Source: Effrenium voratum
Taxonomy: Eukaryota; Sar; Dinophyceae; Suessiales; Symbiodiniaceae
NCBI GenBank assembly: GCA_963377175.1
Contig: CAUJNA010002802.1
Location: forward strand, 272,931-336,930
Direction: 5' to 3'
Length of the DNA: 64,000 bases
Positions 12,785-21,832 of the stretch are shown piece by piece. The notes under the pieces were generated by a model. The model saw only the letters and a list, made by a program, of their open reading frames with translations, searched no databases and was not told the origin of the DNA. Each line of letters starts with the position of its first letter. Position 1 is the first letter of the stretch. Made by a program: the position numbers and the translations under genes.

Positions 12785-15700
12785 AGGTGTGTGTGTGGGT
12801 TGCTTATTATTCAACTCCTACTATTACCATTACGTCAGAATGCCACATACAGTTGTCTCATAACGAAACCAAGGGATGCCGCTGTATGTACGAAGTATGG
12901 ACCATGTCCAAAGGAAACCACGAGGACACCAACCACTTGGAGCTCCTGGTTTGAACACCAGCCCATGTGCGGTAGGGTTATAGGTGAAATTGCGCCACAG
13001 AGAAAACGCAGTGGCCAAGACACATTCCCATCCATCGCCGTGCTCATCTGGAGGTCGACGCGTTCTTTCGCCAGTCTTCCGCACGCGTGATTTTGGCTTA
13101 ATTGCTTCGAATGTACATCGCTAACCAGTCGTGACACTTCCGCTCGTCCGAAGCTTCGGACGACCCAAGGCTTTACATACTCCCACTGGAGTTTGTGGGT
13201 CTGGGCGCAGCCGACTCAGATCCGATTCGCAAGTTTGGGTCCGTTTCAAGTGGTACCCTTCAACCCACATGGAACTCATCAGAAGGCTCCTGTTAGGAAA
13301 TTCCAGGGAGTTACAGTCTTGGCGGGGATTGGCGAGGGTAGCTTGTTTCATGTGTAAGAGCAAAACCACTTTCACTCGGTGATACAGTGATCCTTGCTTC
13401 ATTAAAAAAAAAAAAAAGATGGTGAATCTCGCAAGTTCGCAAAGCCTGGGATGCTTTAGGCCTGTTCTTTGTTTATGTTTGCACAAACCCAGCAGGGTAT
13501 TCTTTGGTGACGGGCGAGCGGAATGCTGCCTGTGGTGGTTCGTGCGCTGGGACCTGAGAAGCCATGATTGGTGCACCAGGAGCTGCGCCAGTTGTCCCTT
13601 TGCGGCGTGTCCACATCTCTTGCAACAGTTGCTACAGATTCACCAAACACCAAACAGAGGACAGACAATGGCCGCCGAATCACAGTTGCCACGATCCATA
13701 TCTTGGTATCCGAGGGGTGGGTTTGATCTCCCCTCTCCAATGATTTGCCGCGCTGTATCATATTTATTTTGTTTGGCTTCGTGTTTAATTCTAAAGTGTG
13801 ACCACATTATTCACTGGCCATCTCGACTCGTTCGTTCTCGTCACCAGTTTCTGTTTCTTTGTTTCTTTTTGGGGGGAGGTGTACCCTTTTTGGACAGTTT
13901 TCTCAAGCAAACCCAATGGGAAGATCATCATTTTGGGGGTTCCCGATGGAGAGTCACCCATGTGAGCGCGGCTTCTCTGTCTCAGCGAGGCTGTGAAGCG
14001 ACCAGCCTATTTGGGCAGGCGCGCTCGCACACTTGCCCATGGTTAATGCACTGCACAGTACTTGGAGTTGGCGTCCATAGTTCTCAGCTTCTGATGTTGG
14101 TTGTAGACCATTGATTCTTCAGGCCATGTTGAACCATTGGCAACAGGGAAGCAACTCGCTGCTTTGCTTGCATCGGGTCACCTAGGGTTCGGTCATGTCC
14201 AGGTTCGGGACATGGACACAAAGTTTCATCGGTCTACTACAAAAAAGGGAATGCACCAAAAAGCATGGTTGGGTTGCAATATCCCAGTTATAAGTTGGAA
14301 TTTGGAGGGTCCAGATAGTTTGATTAGAGGTAGATGGGTGCCACCGTTTGGATTGGTCTTAAAAGCCACTTAGCAGGGGCACTCATCTATTTTTCACCAA
14401 GAGGGCACCTATGGGGAGGACGAAGAATCGATGTTTCAGACCGCATTTCTCATGTCAACGCGAGCTGAGTCTTTGGAGCATGTCTCCTGTGGTGCGCGAC
14501 AGATGCTATACTACTGAGTCCTCGGCTCTTTAAGCACGTCCCTGGACCCGAAACAGAAATCGCGTTGCCTACTAGTAGGATGTTTCTCGAGGACAACTCA
14601 CAACTCGCCCCCATCCCTTCCCACCCCCCTGCCCAGAAAGCAACACAAGCAAGCGTTCCGTTCCCTGAACAGAAAACTTCCTTCGTCCCAAGCAGCCCCC
14701 TGTTCGTCCCCTTTGTTCGGGGGATTTTTCATGGGCGCTTGTGGGTTTGCGCTGATTTTGCCAGCCTTTGGTGCAACATCCTCACGCTGCTCTGGACCAT
14801 CAAGTGCAACTATGGCACGCCGCCCATTCCAGAGGCACTTTGGGAGATGAGATGAGGAAGTGACAATGCGTGGATGGGCCAGTTCCAGCACCGGTTGATA
14901 GGTGGTTTATCCTAAAGTTCATCTGGTTTCCTCTGTCACATTTGGTGCTTCCATCTACAGTGAATCTACGGTATGATTGGTTTGGGGAGGAGAGGAAAGG
15001 GCGGACCGGGAACAAGTCATTTTGTCACGAGCTCAGATGGGGGAGGAGGAGCAATGTTGACCACGGATGTTTCAGCCTGGCGGATTTAGTGTCCCAAACA
15101 ATAAATGATCCCATCTGCAATGGGACACGGCACCATCAATAGAACCAAGGGTTCCCTTTGACTGAGCCCCGTTTTCTTCCAGGGTATCTCGACCAACAAA
15201 TCCTGGCCAAGCAAGTTGCATTTGCCATGGACCATGTTTTCGAAACATGCCCAACGAAGAAAAGTAATGCTGAGGTTGGATTCCTGTAATGTTTTCTAGA
15301 ACCCGGCGGATTCCCGAAAGGATGGCCCCATATTAATCCACCAGAGAGGTTGATGCATCCTGAGTCCCCATGGTGCGCCGATTAGGACCACTCCATTTTT
15401 TTTCTCTTTTGGCATCCTTTCACCCAGTGACCCAAGCGGCGGCCCCTGTTTGAGACACCTGTGCTCAGCTTTCCATTTGTCTGGGTGCGTCTTTGAGGAT
15501 ACCATTTGGCATATGTTTTGAAGGGACGCCAATTGGCAAATCAGGCCCATTTGAGGCTTCCCTCACAAGACAGCCAGTGGTCCCGTTATTGGTATATACC
15601 CCGATGTTCTTAAAGGCACGCCAAAAGGAACACATCCATTTGGGGGATCCAACCTTAACACAGACAGACCCAGTAGGTGACACAATCGATCATTAGCGAG

Positions 15701-16296
15701 TGAAGGCTCGTGCACTCATCGCCCGCCGGGAGGAACATCTGAGAGCAGACTTGGTTCCTTTGTGGATCTGCAAGGGAAGGGGTCAACCTGGACCCTCAAA
15801 CTCCTCTTTGTTTTTCTCAAATGAGAAAACACAACACCAACCCCATGTTTTTTTCGGGAAATTTAGAGGGTCCAGGCACATAGCTCAGGTACGTACGCCT
15901 TAGCGAATTGGACTCCGTTCGCCAGGTCTCCAGCTTCTCGATGTCCAACTGGCGGCAGTCCGGCCAGGCCTTTCGCTTTGAAAAGCGATGGGGTCGATGC
16001 GCCAAAACCGGGGGAGGGGGGGTTGTCCAAGCCAAGTGCTTCCAGCTGCTCTAGGTAGCAAGGGTTTCTCGCCTCTGGTTCAATTTGTTAGTTCCTCACC
16101 TCCTTTTTAGACTGCAGCTTTTGGTGGTTTCTCAAAATAGGTGGATTTGCTCTGACTCCCCTTTGCTCAGCCATTTCAAGGGGGGGGGCCGATTCCTTTG
16201 GCCGAATCCAAAAGGCGGAAGTACGCGCCCATGAGGCCGCGCTGCAGCAGCTGGCTCCCTGGCTCCAGAAGGCGCCCATGAGGTCCAAGCTCGAGG
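8888..16296 (+). CDS. unrecognised multi-exon gene (five chained exons, partial)
   Basis: Exons 8888-8967, 10377-10466, 11006-11106, 15926-15967 and 16171-16296 have AG acceptors, and each junction keeps one open frame. Phases run 2, 2, 1, 1 and donors are GTAAGG, GTGACG, GTAACC, GC and GTGTCA. The chain reads a Lys/Arg/Glu-rich start (KEDQTRARKDEISARRKAAS), then GADLDLDGLFAGGLYLFRNR, then LATLTASLPPQKWGSPDG, and ends with an Ala/Gln-rich helix (AEVRAHEAALQQLAPWLQKA). I recognise no family. The first three exons are well supported by matching phases; the last two less so. The 4.8-kb gap before the fourth exon could hide further exons. The charged first exon might instead be the cytosolic tail of the preceding ERGIC-like gene. 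Confidence 0.45.
9381..9483 (+). mobile_element. MITE-like element, family M2
   Basis: Starts GGCAGTGGCTCAAAATTCAA and ends TTTTTTGAGCCGTACCC, an imperfect inverted pair. The core TTCCATGTTTCCACTTACCA is shared with the copy at 26816-26920. Confidence 0.65.
9557..9684 (+). mobile_element. MITE-like element, family M1, well preserved
   Basis: Starts TACTGTGGATGGTTGCGGAA and ends TGTCCATCCACACTA. The interior has TTCGCACCACCTACGAGACC, CTGTAAATTATGGTTTCAAC and TTCAAAGTGGTGCAATGAAT. The two ends form inverted repeats of about 11-16 bp. It lies in the intron between exons 8888-8967 and 10377-10466. Confidence 0.75.
10035..10315. repeat. degenerate CCATTAAACCA-type tract
   Basis: The words CATTAAACCA, GAAACCATAAGCCAG, CCATTAAACCATTTGG, CCATTAAACTCTG, TATAAACCATGAAG and TTTAACCATTTTA recur every 10-40 bp without a fixed period. 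No coding frame. A similar tract of TAAACCAAT words lies at 18690-19020. Confidence 0.55.
10636..10720 (+). repeat. interspersed repeat family M5
   Basis: Shares ACAGAAAGGATTGTCCGAAT, TTGGACCCAC and GGGGTCAGCAGCAACAAAAA with copies at about 43272-43355 and 44362-44445. Confidence 0.65.
10832..10976 (+). mobile_element. MITE-like element, family M3
   Basis: Left end TGAGCCACAATCAAAACCCG and right end ACCGGGTTTGGTTGTGACTC form near-perfect terminal inverted repeats of about 20 bp around 145 bp of non-coding DNA. A second copy is at 31461-31598; the two share GGGTAGATGAAGGTTA just inside the left end. Confidence 0.75.
11226..11345 (+). repeat. two-copy interspersed repeat (partner 16308-16430)
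   Basis: Both copies read GGTGGCTCCC, CATCCGGTTCCTTAGC, GTTTAGTGGTAGT, TTAACCCA and end near CAGCCCAGACT. In each case the repeat begins roughly 10-120 bases after a GT donor of the unrecognised gene (11107 and 16297). Confidence 0.65.
11445..11579 (+). mobile_element. MITE-like element, family M1
   Basis: Starts TACTGTGGATGGTTGCGAGT and ends TTTCGTCCAGCAACAGTA. The interior keeps CCTGTAAATACCAACAAACC and ATGGTTTCAACCATGGCCCG. Confidence 0.7.
12439..12572 (-). mobile_element. MITE-like element, family M1, inverted copy
   Basis: The right part, ATTCCAGGGATTCTTTGGTG then TCGTCCATCCACGGTA, is the reverse complement of the left part of the 6007 copy. The opposite end has TGATGGTTGCGAAATCC. Confidence 0.65.
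12624..12784. repeat. (CAT)n microsatellite
   Basis: About 160 bp of CAT units, interrupted near the start by CGT, CAG and AAT units. Poly-His and poly-Met frames across it are artefacts. Confidence 0.97.
13144..13163. repeat. 20-bp perfect palindrome
   Basis: TCGTCCGAAGCTTCGGACGA equals its own reverse complement. It lies in non-coding DNA between exons of the unrecognised gene. It could form a cruciform or RNA hairpin; no function can be assigned. Confidence 0.9.
14314..14415 (+). repeat. interspersed repeat family M4
   Basis: GATAGTTTGATTAGAGGTAG, GATTGGTCTTAAAAGCCAC and a right end with GAGGGCACCTATGG match the copy at 26300-26398 (GATAGTTTGATCAGAAATAG, GATTGGTTTTAGAAGCCA, AGAAGGACAC). 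An inverted copy lies at 32926-33018. Confidence 0.6.
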
Positions 16297-17289
16297 GTGT
16301 CACTTGGTGGCTCCCAGCGAGTCATCCGGTTCCTTAGCCTTTTGGCCTTTTAGTGTTTAGTGGTAGTGTCCATTTAACCCACTAAAAGTTAAGCTTTTAG
16401 CGGGGGATCTGAGGACAGCCCAGACTTGAATGGACCCAGTAAGAGCTTGTTCGAACTGAGTCGATTGAACATGTGACAGGTTTGGCAGAACCCCCAGGTT
16501 TCACTCCTATAGCCTGAGTCTTGGCAAGCTTTTCCCGGTTCTTCAGTGGCACCATTGTTGTGTCTCTTGTTTGGTGGGTTGGGGACCCCGAACTTGAAAC
16601 CCACAGGGTTCTGATTTTGAGCGTCGCTGGCCATTCGAGGGGTTCAGTTGAGTAAGATTCAGCATGGTACCCTCCCACAAGCTAAGTGTGATCATGCGCA
16701 CACCTCTTTTGGAAGACTGCATTCCTTCTGGAAAGGTTGCCCGGTAGGAGGGCACTTGCTGTCTTGCTTGCTTGCTTGGTCGGCTTGCTTGATAGATTGA
16801 TCGGTTGCAAAGCAATGCGAATGAGCATGTTGCAGAATCTGGTGAATGAAGCCCAAAATCACGAGCCCCAAGCGGAACAGTGGTATATAATATGAATTGT
16901 TCTTTTTCTCAGATGGTGTTATTTTGCCTTTTTCTTTTGGGTACGGTATATGCCCCAACTAGTGCAAGTAGGGCAACAAGGTAGAGGATATTGCTAGGGT
17001 GTTAATGTCGGATAGCGATTAGAACATAGAGAGGCAATAATTACCGGGACCCACCCTGAAGAAGTTGAAGAGGAGAAAATGCAGACAAGTGCTTAGTTTT
17101 GTTTGGTCAGAAAACCTATGGCTGCCCCTCGCTGGTGAGAAAGCAAAATGAACATGACTCAAGCCTTCCCCAGCAAGGCCCTTATTTTCCCAGGCCACTT
17201 TTGCCACATTATGAGCTAGTGGGTAAAGTGGTTGGAAAAAGGTAGCCACTTAGATTTCCAGGTACACCCAACACCCACCTGTTTTTGCC

Positions 17290-18606
17290 ATGGAACTTTA
17301 TTTGTACTTGCCGAGCGGAAAGAGCTGCTCTATTACGTTGTCGTCGGCGTCGAGGGTCCACGATGTGAAGACTGAGGCACAGAAGCAGTTGAAGCGGCGC
17401 TTTTTGAGGCTTGCTTTCAGAGGTCAGCAGCTGGATCCCTTGGATTATTTGAGTGACGTGGGAGTGCGAAATGGGGACAGCATTGATGCGATCGTGCTGC
17501 CTGTCAACCTCACTTCTACTCGTACAGCATTTGCACTTTTCGTCACTGGCGGCGCAGCGCTTACATGGGGCAAACGTGGAAATGGTGGCGACAGCAGCCA
17601 GGTGCGAGAGCAGTTGGTGCGGGTCCAGCAGATCCAAGCAGCTTCTGAAGCTTTTGCTGCAGTCCTGCACGACGGCTCTGTGGTGACTTGGGGCAATCAA
17701 TCATGTGGCGGAGACAGCAGCCAAGTGCGAGAGCAGTTGGTGAGGGTCCAGCAGATCCAAGCAACTGCCTTTGCTTTTGCTGCTATCCTAGACACCGGCT
17801 CTGTGGTGACTTGGGGCAAACCTGCCTGTGGCGGAGACAGCAGCCAGGTGCGAGAGCTGTTGGTGCAGGTCCAGCAGATTCAAGCAACCCGGACTGCCTT
17901 TGCGGCCATTCTAGGCGACGGGTCTGTGGTGACTTGGGGAGACCCTACCTCTGGCGGCGACTGCAGCCAGGTGCGAGAGCAGTTGGTGCGGGTCCAGCAG
18001 ATCCAAGCATCCCATCGCGCTTTTGCTGCCATCCTGGACGACGGCTCTGTGGTGACTTGGGGCAATCAATCATGTGGCGGAGACAGCAGCCAGGTGCGAG
18101 CGCAGTTGGTGCGGGTCCGGCAAATCCAAGCAACTCATCGCGCTTTTGCTGTCATCTTGGATGACTGGTCTGTGGTGACTTGGGGCAATCGATTTTGTGG
18201 GGGTGATAGCAGCCAGGTGCGAGAGCAGTTGGTGCAGGTCCAGCAGATGCAAGCAGCTTCTGAAGCTTTTGCTGCCATCCTGGACGGCGGCTCAGTGGTG
18301 ACGTGGGGTTATCTTGGCGGTGCCGGCAGCGCGGTTCGAGAGGAGTTGTCACACGTTCAGCAGATCCAAGCAACTGACGATGCTTTTGCTGCCATCAGGG
18401 AGGACGGCTCTGTGGTGACCTGGGGCCATCCTGCCTGTGGCGGAGACAGTCGCCAGGTGCGAGAGCAGTTGATGGGTGTCCAGCAGATCCAAGCAACGCG
18501 GACTGCTTTTGCTGCCATTCTAGCCGACGGCTCTGTGGTGACTTGGGGCGATCCTGGCTGTGGCGGTGACAGCAATCTGACTCAGACTCAACTTGACAGG
18601 TTGTGA
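17290..18606 (+). CDS. ubiquitin-like domain plus nine-repeat RCC1-like protein, intronless
   Basis: A single 438-aa ORF from ATG to TGA with no intron. Residues about 1-70 resemble a ubiquitin-like fold (LRLAFRGQQLDPLDYLSDVG then NGDSIDAI, comparable with the ubiquitin L-I-F-x-G-x-x-L-x-D-x-x-x-L-x-D segment). From about residue 84, eight complete 41-residue repeats and one partial repeat follow, each built on GSVVTWG...CGGDSSQVREQL...VQQIQAT..AFAAIL.D. The DNA repeats with a 123-bp period. Repeat 7 is two residues shorter and diverged. Related dinoflagellate proteins are often annotated as HERC-like because of the RCC1-like repeats, but no HECT ligase domain is present here. A beta-propeller or scaffold binding role is likely; the partner is unknown. 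Absence of introns, with intron-rich genes on both sides, suggests a retroposed copy. Confidence 0.9.
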   Translation: MELYLYLPSGKSCSITLSSASRVHDVKTEAQKQLKRRFLRLAFRGQQLDPLDYLSDVGVRNGDSIDAIVLPVNLTSTRTAFALFVTGGAALTWGKRGNGGDSSQVREQLVRVQQIQAASEAFAAVLHDGSVVTWGNQSCGGDSSQVREQLVRVQQIQATAFAFAAILDTGSVVTWGKPACGGDSSQVRELLVQVQQIQATRTAFAAILGDGSVVTWGDPTSGGDCSQVREQLVRVQQIQASHRAFAAILDDGSVVTWGNQSCGGDSSQVRAQLVRVRQIQATHRAFAVILDDWSVVTWGNRFCGGDSSQVREQLVQVQQMQAASEAFAAILDGGSVVTWGYLGGAGSAVREELSHVQQIQATDDAFAAIREDGSVVTWGHPACGGDSRQVREQLMGVQQIQATRTAFAAILADGSVVTWGDPGCGGDSNLTQTQLDRL

Positions 18607-18689
18607 GACCAAACGCCTGGTCCAATACAAACACTGCGGGGTTTTCCTTTCTGGGTCATGAGCCTTCCGGTGAGGAGCATTCAGACCAA

Positions 18690-19020
18690 TTCTAAGCCAA
18701 TCCTGAGCCAGTAAAACAAAATGAAGCCCCAAACAGCGGAACTTTTTATGACATCCTGTACTAAACCAGCCGCCCAGACATATTTTCAGGAGGGTGGGAG
18801 AAGGAAGCCCTGAACAGTTAGTAATACATGTTCAAGGGAAGGAATCGAGAACAGAACTAGCTGGGCCAGTAAGAGGAATGCTAGGCAAATGCTAAACCAA
18901 TTCTCCCGAAGCAGTGTAAAGGGATTCTAAACCAATACCACACCAATACTAAACCAATTCTAAATAGTACTGGGCCAGCTCAGAGGAATACTATAGGAAT
19001 ACAAAAACAAATCTAAGCCA
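18690..19020. repeat. degenerate TAAACCAAT-word tract
   Basis: Immediately downstream of the RCC1-like gene the words CTAAGCCAAT, GCTAAACCAATTCT, CTAAACCAATACCACACC, ACTAAACCAATTCTAAAT recur. It is probably a 3' flanking simple repeat; no gene. Confidence 0.5.
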
Positions 19021-19158
19021 CCTATTATGAGAGACTTTTTTGGTTTTTCACTTTTGACCCCCCCTCCTTTTGTTTTTTGTTTGGGGGGGGCTTTACCAAT
19101 CACTCCCTCACATTATGGGGAAACCAAACATAGGCTTCACATATGTTGTCGTTTGGAG

Positions 19159-19261
19159 GTTAGGGGTTACGACGGAAGTCGATATTCTGGGCGGACCTGA
19201 GCACCACCGAGACAAGAGCGAGTTGGAGACTTGGCTGAAGAGGGTCATTGCCAGCAAGTAA
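19159..19261 (+). CDS. candidate terminal exon
   Basis: After TTTGGAG|G, entered in phase 2, the frame reads VTTEVDILGGPEHHRDKSEL then ETWLKRVIASK and stops at TAA. The composition is protein-like and soluble. It may be the last exon of the unrecognised gene that begins at 8888, with the RCC1-like gene lying between, or belong to another gene. No family recognised. Confidence 0.35.
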
Positions 19262-21832
19262 CCTCTGAATCACCTCCCTCCCGCAATCATGTGGTTGTCT
19301 TTTTTAGCCTGCCCCATGTTTATGGTTTTAAAGGTGAGCCAACAGGAGAACCGCCTTTTTCTGGGTTCCCTAAAAGCACCACGCGCCCATGCAAGCTGAC
19401 GATCGGAGGCTGTTGGGAAAATACTTTGGCGAAGCCCTTGGAATCCACTGGAAGCAGAGCAACCCTTGGTGTCAAATAAATGCACGAGCTACATCTGACA
19501 AGGGGAACAAAGGAACATGCTACAACAGGGCGTGGTTGGAGGTCCGTTTCGCAATGAATCGTCATGGAACCGCCAGGCCATGCAAGGCGTAGATTTTCAC
19601 TGGCTCTTCTTCGTGCCGGGAGCCTCGGAGCCGCTCTTCAGTCTTGGGATACCTTTTTGTTTGGTGGGTTTCCCACTTGAGTCAAACCCATAAGGTCCCA
19701 TATGTTCCACTTGTGTCGCATGGGTCACTGCTTGCAACTAAATCCTGTGTCTTGTGTGCCAAGTTGGCTGAGTGTCTTTGGGTCAATGGTTGCAACAACA
19801 ATCTTTGGAACTTGATCCCAGGGTTTGTTGGGTTCCGCCAGGCTCATTTGGATCGCCGCGAACCCCTCCGTGTTTGCCGTCGTCATCATTGGACGCCGCT
19901 CCTTGTGGCACTGCTGGCGCAACGCTTTGCTCGGTCGGATTGAGCCAATCCCGTGGTTTCGAGCCTCGACATGACCAAACCAGGGTAGAAATTTGGTGAA
20001 TGCCAATCCAAACGATGAGATGTGGTTCAAACGATAAACACGAACAGGTATGAAAGCTTAGTTTGGCTACCTTTGGTTTTAATTGAAGGACCAAGTGTCT
20101 ACCTGGCTTGTGAGAGGGTCTTGGGAGCTTCCCTGAATCTAGAGCCGAGATCCCGGGGAGGTGTGTCATCGATGCTGGCTGTGGGAGGCTGTTAGACTTT
20201 GCATGTGTATCACTCCAGCCAACGCATGTGGGTATGAATGTTTATGTGGAACACCCTCCCAAATGATTAGTGAACCAAACAAAAAAGTACCTAAGTGATG
20301 TCCCCGTGCTCCTTTGAAATTCACACCCATGTGGCAAGATGCCCATATTGCGTCGGTGCAAGGTTCCGAGCGCGCCAGCAGTTTTGGCTTTAGATGTGCA
20401 TCGGCATGTCATACTGCAACAAGCTTTGGTTGCGAAGACGTGGCTGTGACCTTGAATAGGGAACCCCCTCAAAACTAACCGGTGAACACAGGTTCCCATG
20501 GAAATGATCCAAAACCAAAGAGTGCCCAGTTCAAGTTAACTGCCGCAGATCTCAAGGACTTGAAACAAGACAGATCGCTGAAGCGGGCCAAAGACAGCCT
20601 TCGGAAGCTCGATTTTGCTACTCGATTTTCCACGTCGGATCATGGATTTCGACGACCTGGACGCTGAGCTGCCAATAAGAGACGCAGGGTCGGTCCGAAA
20701 TGAGCTTGGCTCCCCGCTACATGCTATGTGTCCGGTACACTAAGGACTTATGGGAAGGTATATACAACCAGGATCAGCCATTTCTGCGACGAAGCCCCCG
20801 CTCACGAGCAGTCGGCAAACAGGTGTGATTTGGGGTTTATGTGAGTACAGGAACTTGTCCGCACTCTTTTTTCACCTCCAAGTGTCAATTTCATTGGGGA
20901 TGTGATTCAGACAAGTTGAAGGCCGTGAGCGCAACGTCACATCAACCAGGGGCGTAAAGCGAGATGTCAATATCGCCCAAAGACTCCAGGCAAGCCATTG
21001 CAGTAGCTAAAGTGGATATTTAGGGGAAACCATCAATGGCAAAGCCTGAGGTAAATGCATACCCAGTTACCTAAAGTGGACTGCCTGGAAGCACTGGTTG
21101 TGGGCTCAAAATTGGAGCCTTGTGATCCGGCAATCGGATTTGAATCTAGTGACCCCTGTGGGTTGGTATTGACCCCTTTGGGTTGGTATTTACAGGCCCA
21201 CAGAAAGGAACAAACCATTTATTTTGGCGTTTGGAGGGAATCCCAAATTTTTGGAGACCTCAAATATTGGACCAGACCTTTCCGAAGCTGTTGCTATCTT
21301 GGAGACTGCGAGAAACAGTTTGGGTATACCGAGGGGTACCCCTTAGACCCGGGTTGTTTTTGGGCGACCAGGTTATCAGCTTGCCCCGAATTGGTGGTGG
21401 TATGGAAGTTAGGGGCTGGTTTCCCATTCGCCCTCTAGAACCAGGGATTCAAGTTCTCAAATCCAAAGCACCAATTTGGCCGGAAGAGCTCCCATCATGG
21501 ACTTGAAGCCATGCTTGAATCCCAACCCAGGTCTGTTATTTCGAGAAGCCTCAAGCTCTGTTAGCTGAGTAAAGTGAAGTGGGCAGCGCGGAAACCAAAG
21601 GACCTGGAGTCTCCATGACCCTTTAACAGTGGGTCCATGACCCATTTCCTTATTTTGGGTAATGACCCACCATATTTCACTCCAGGCTGACGGTTCCAGG
21701 GGACTTCTGCAAAGCAAGCTTCTACACCGAAGGACCTGTAAAACCGGGTCCATGACCCATTTCTTTATTTTGGGTATTTTTCTTCTGACCAAAAGACTCC
21801 AGCGACGCGTTTTCCGCTTTCCGCGATTTCAG
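19262..21832. other. spacer with weak exon candidates
   Basis: Three open blocks are possible exons but are not chained: 19577 to about 19637 (AMQGVDFHWLFFVPGASEPL, after CGCCAG|G), 19842 to about 19945 (LIWIAANPSVFAVVIIGRRS, hydrophobic, after CGCCAG|G) and about 20520-20625 (LTAADLKDLKQDRSLKRAKD, charged helix). The remainder shows no gene. Confidence 0.3.

Larger units (their letters stand above)
12785..15925. other. long intron or spacer without a clear exon
   Basis: Apart from the palindrome and an M4-type repeat (14314-14415), I see only weak open blocks, for example about 14760-14850 (FASLWCNILTLLWTIKCNYG). None has a convincing splice pair. Confidence 0.45.

Noticed and set aside
12593..13090. 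Poly-His and poly-Met ORFs over the CAT repeat
   Set aside because: They are translations of the (CAT)n microsatellite on both strands, without other protein features.
17240..17289. Possible spliced-leader relic (GGTAGCCACTTAG) upstream of the RCC1-like ORF
   Set aside because: Only about seven bases match the dinoflagellate leader as I remember it; too weak to report.
17209..18634. Several minus-strand and frame-shifted ORFs of 60-160 aa over the RCC1-like gene
   Set aside because: Shadow frames of a 123-bp repetitive coding sequence.
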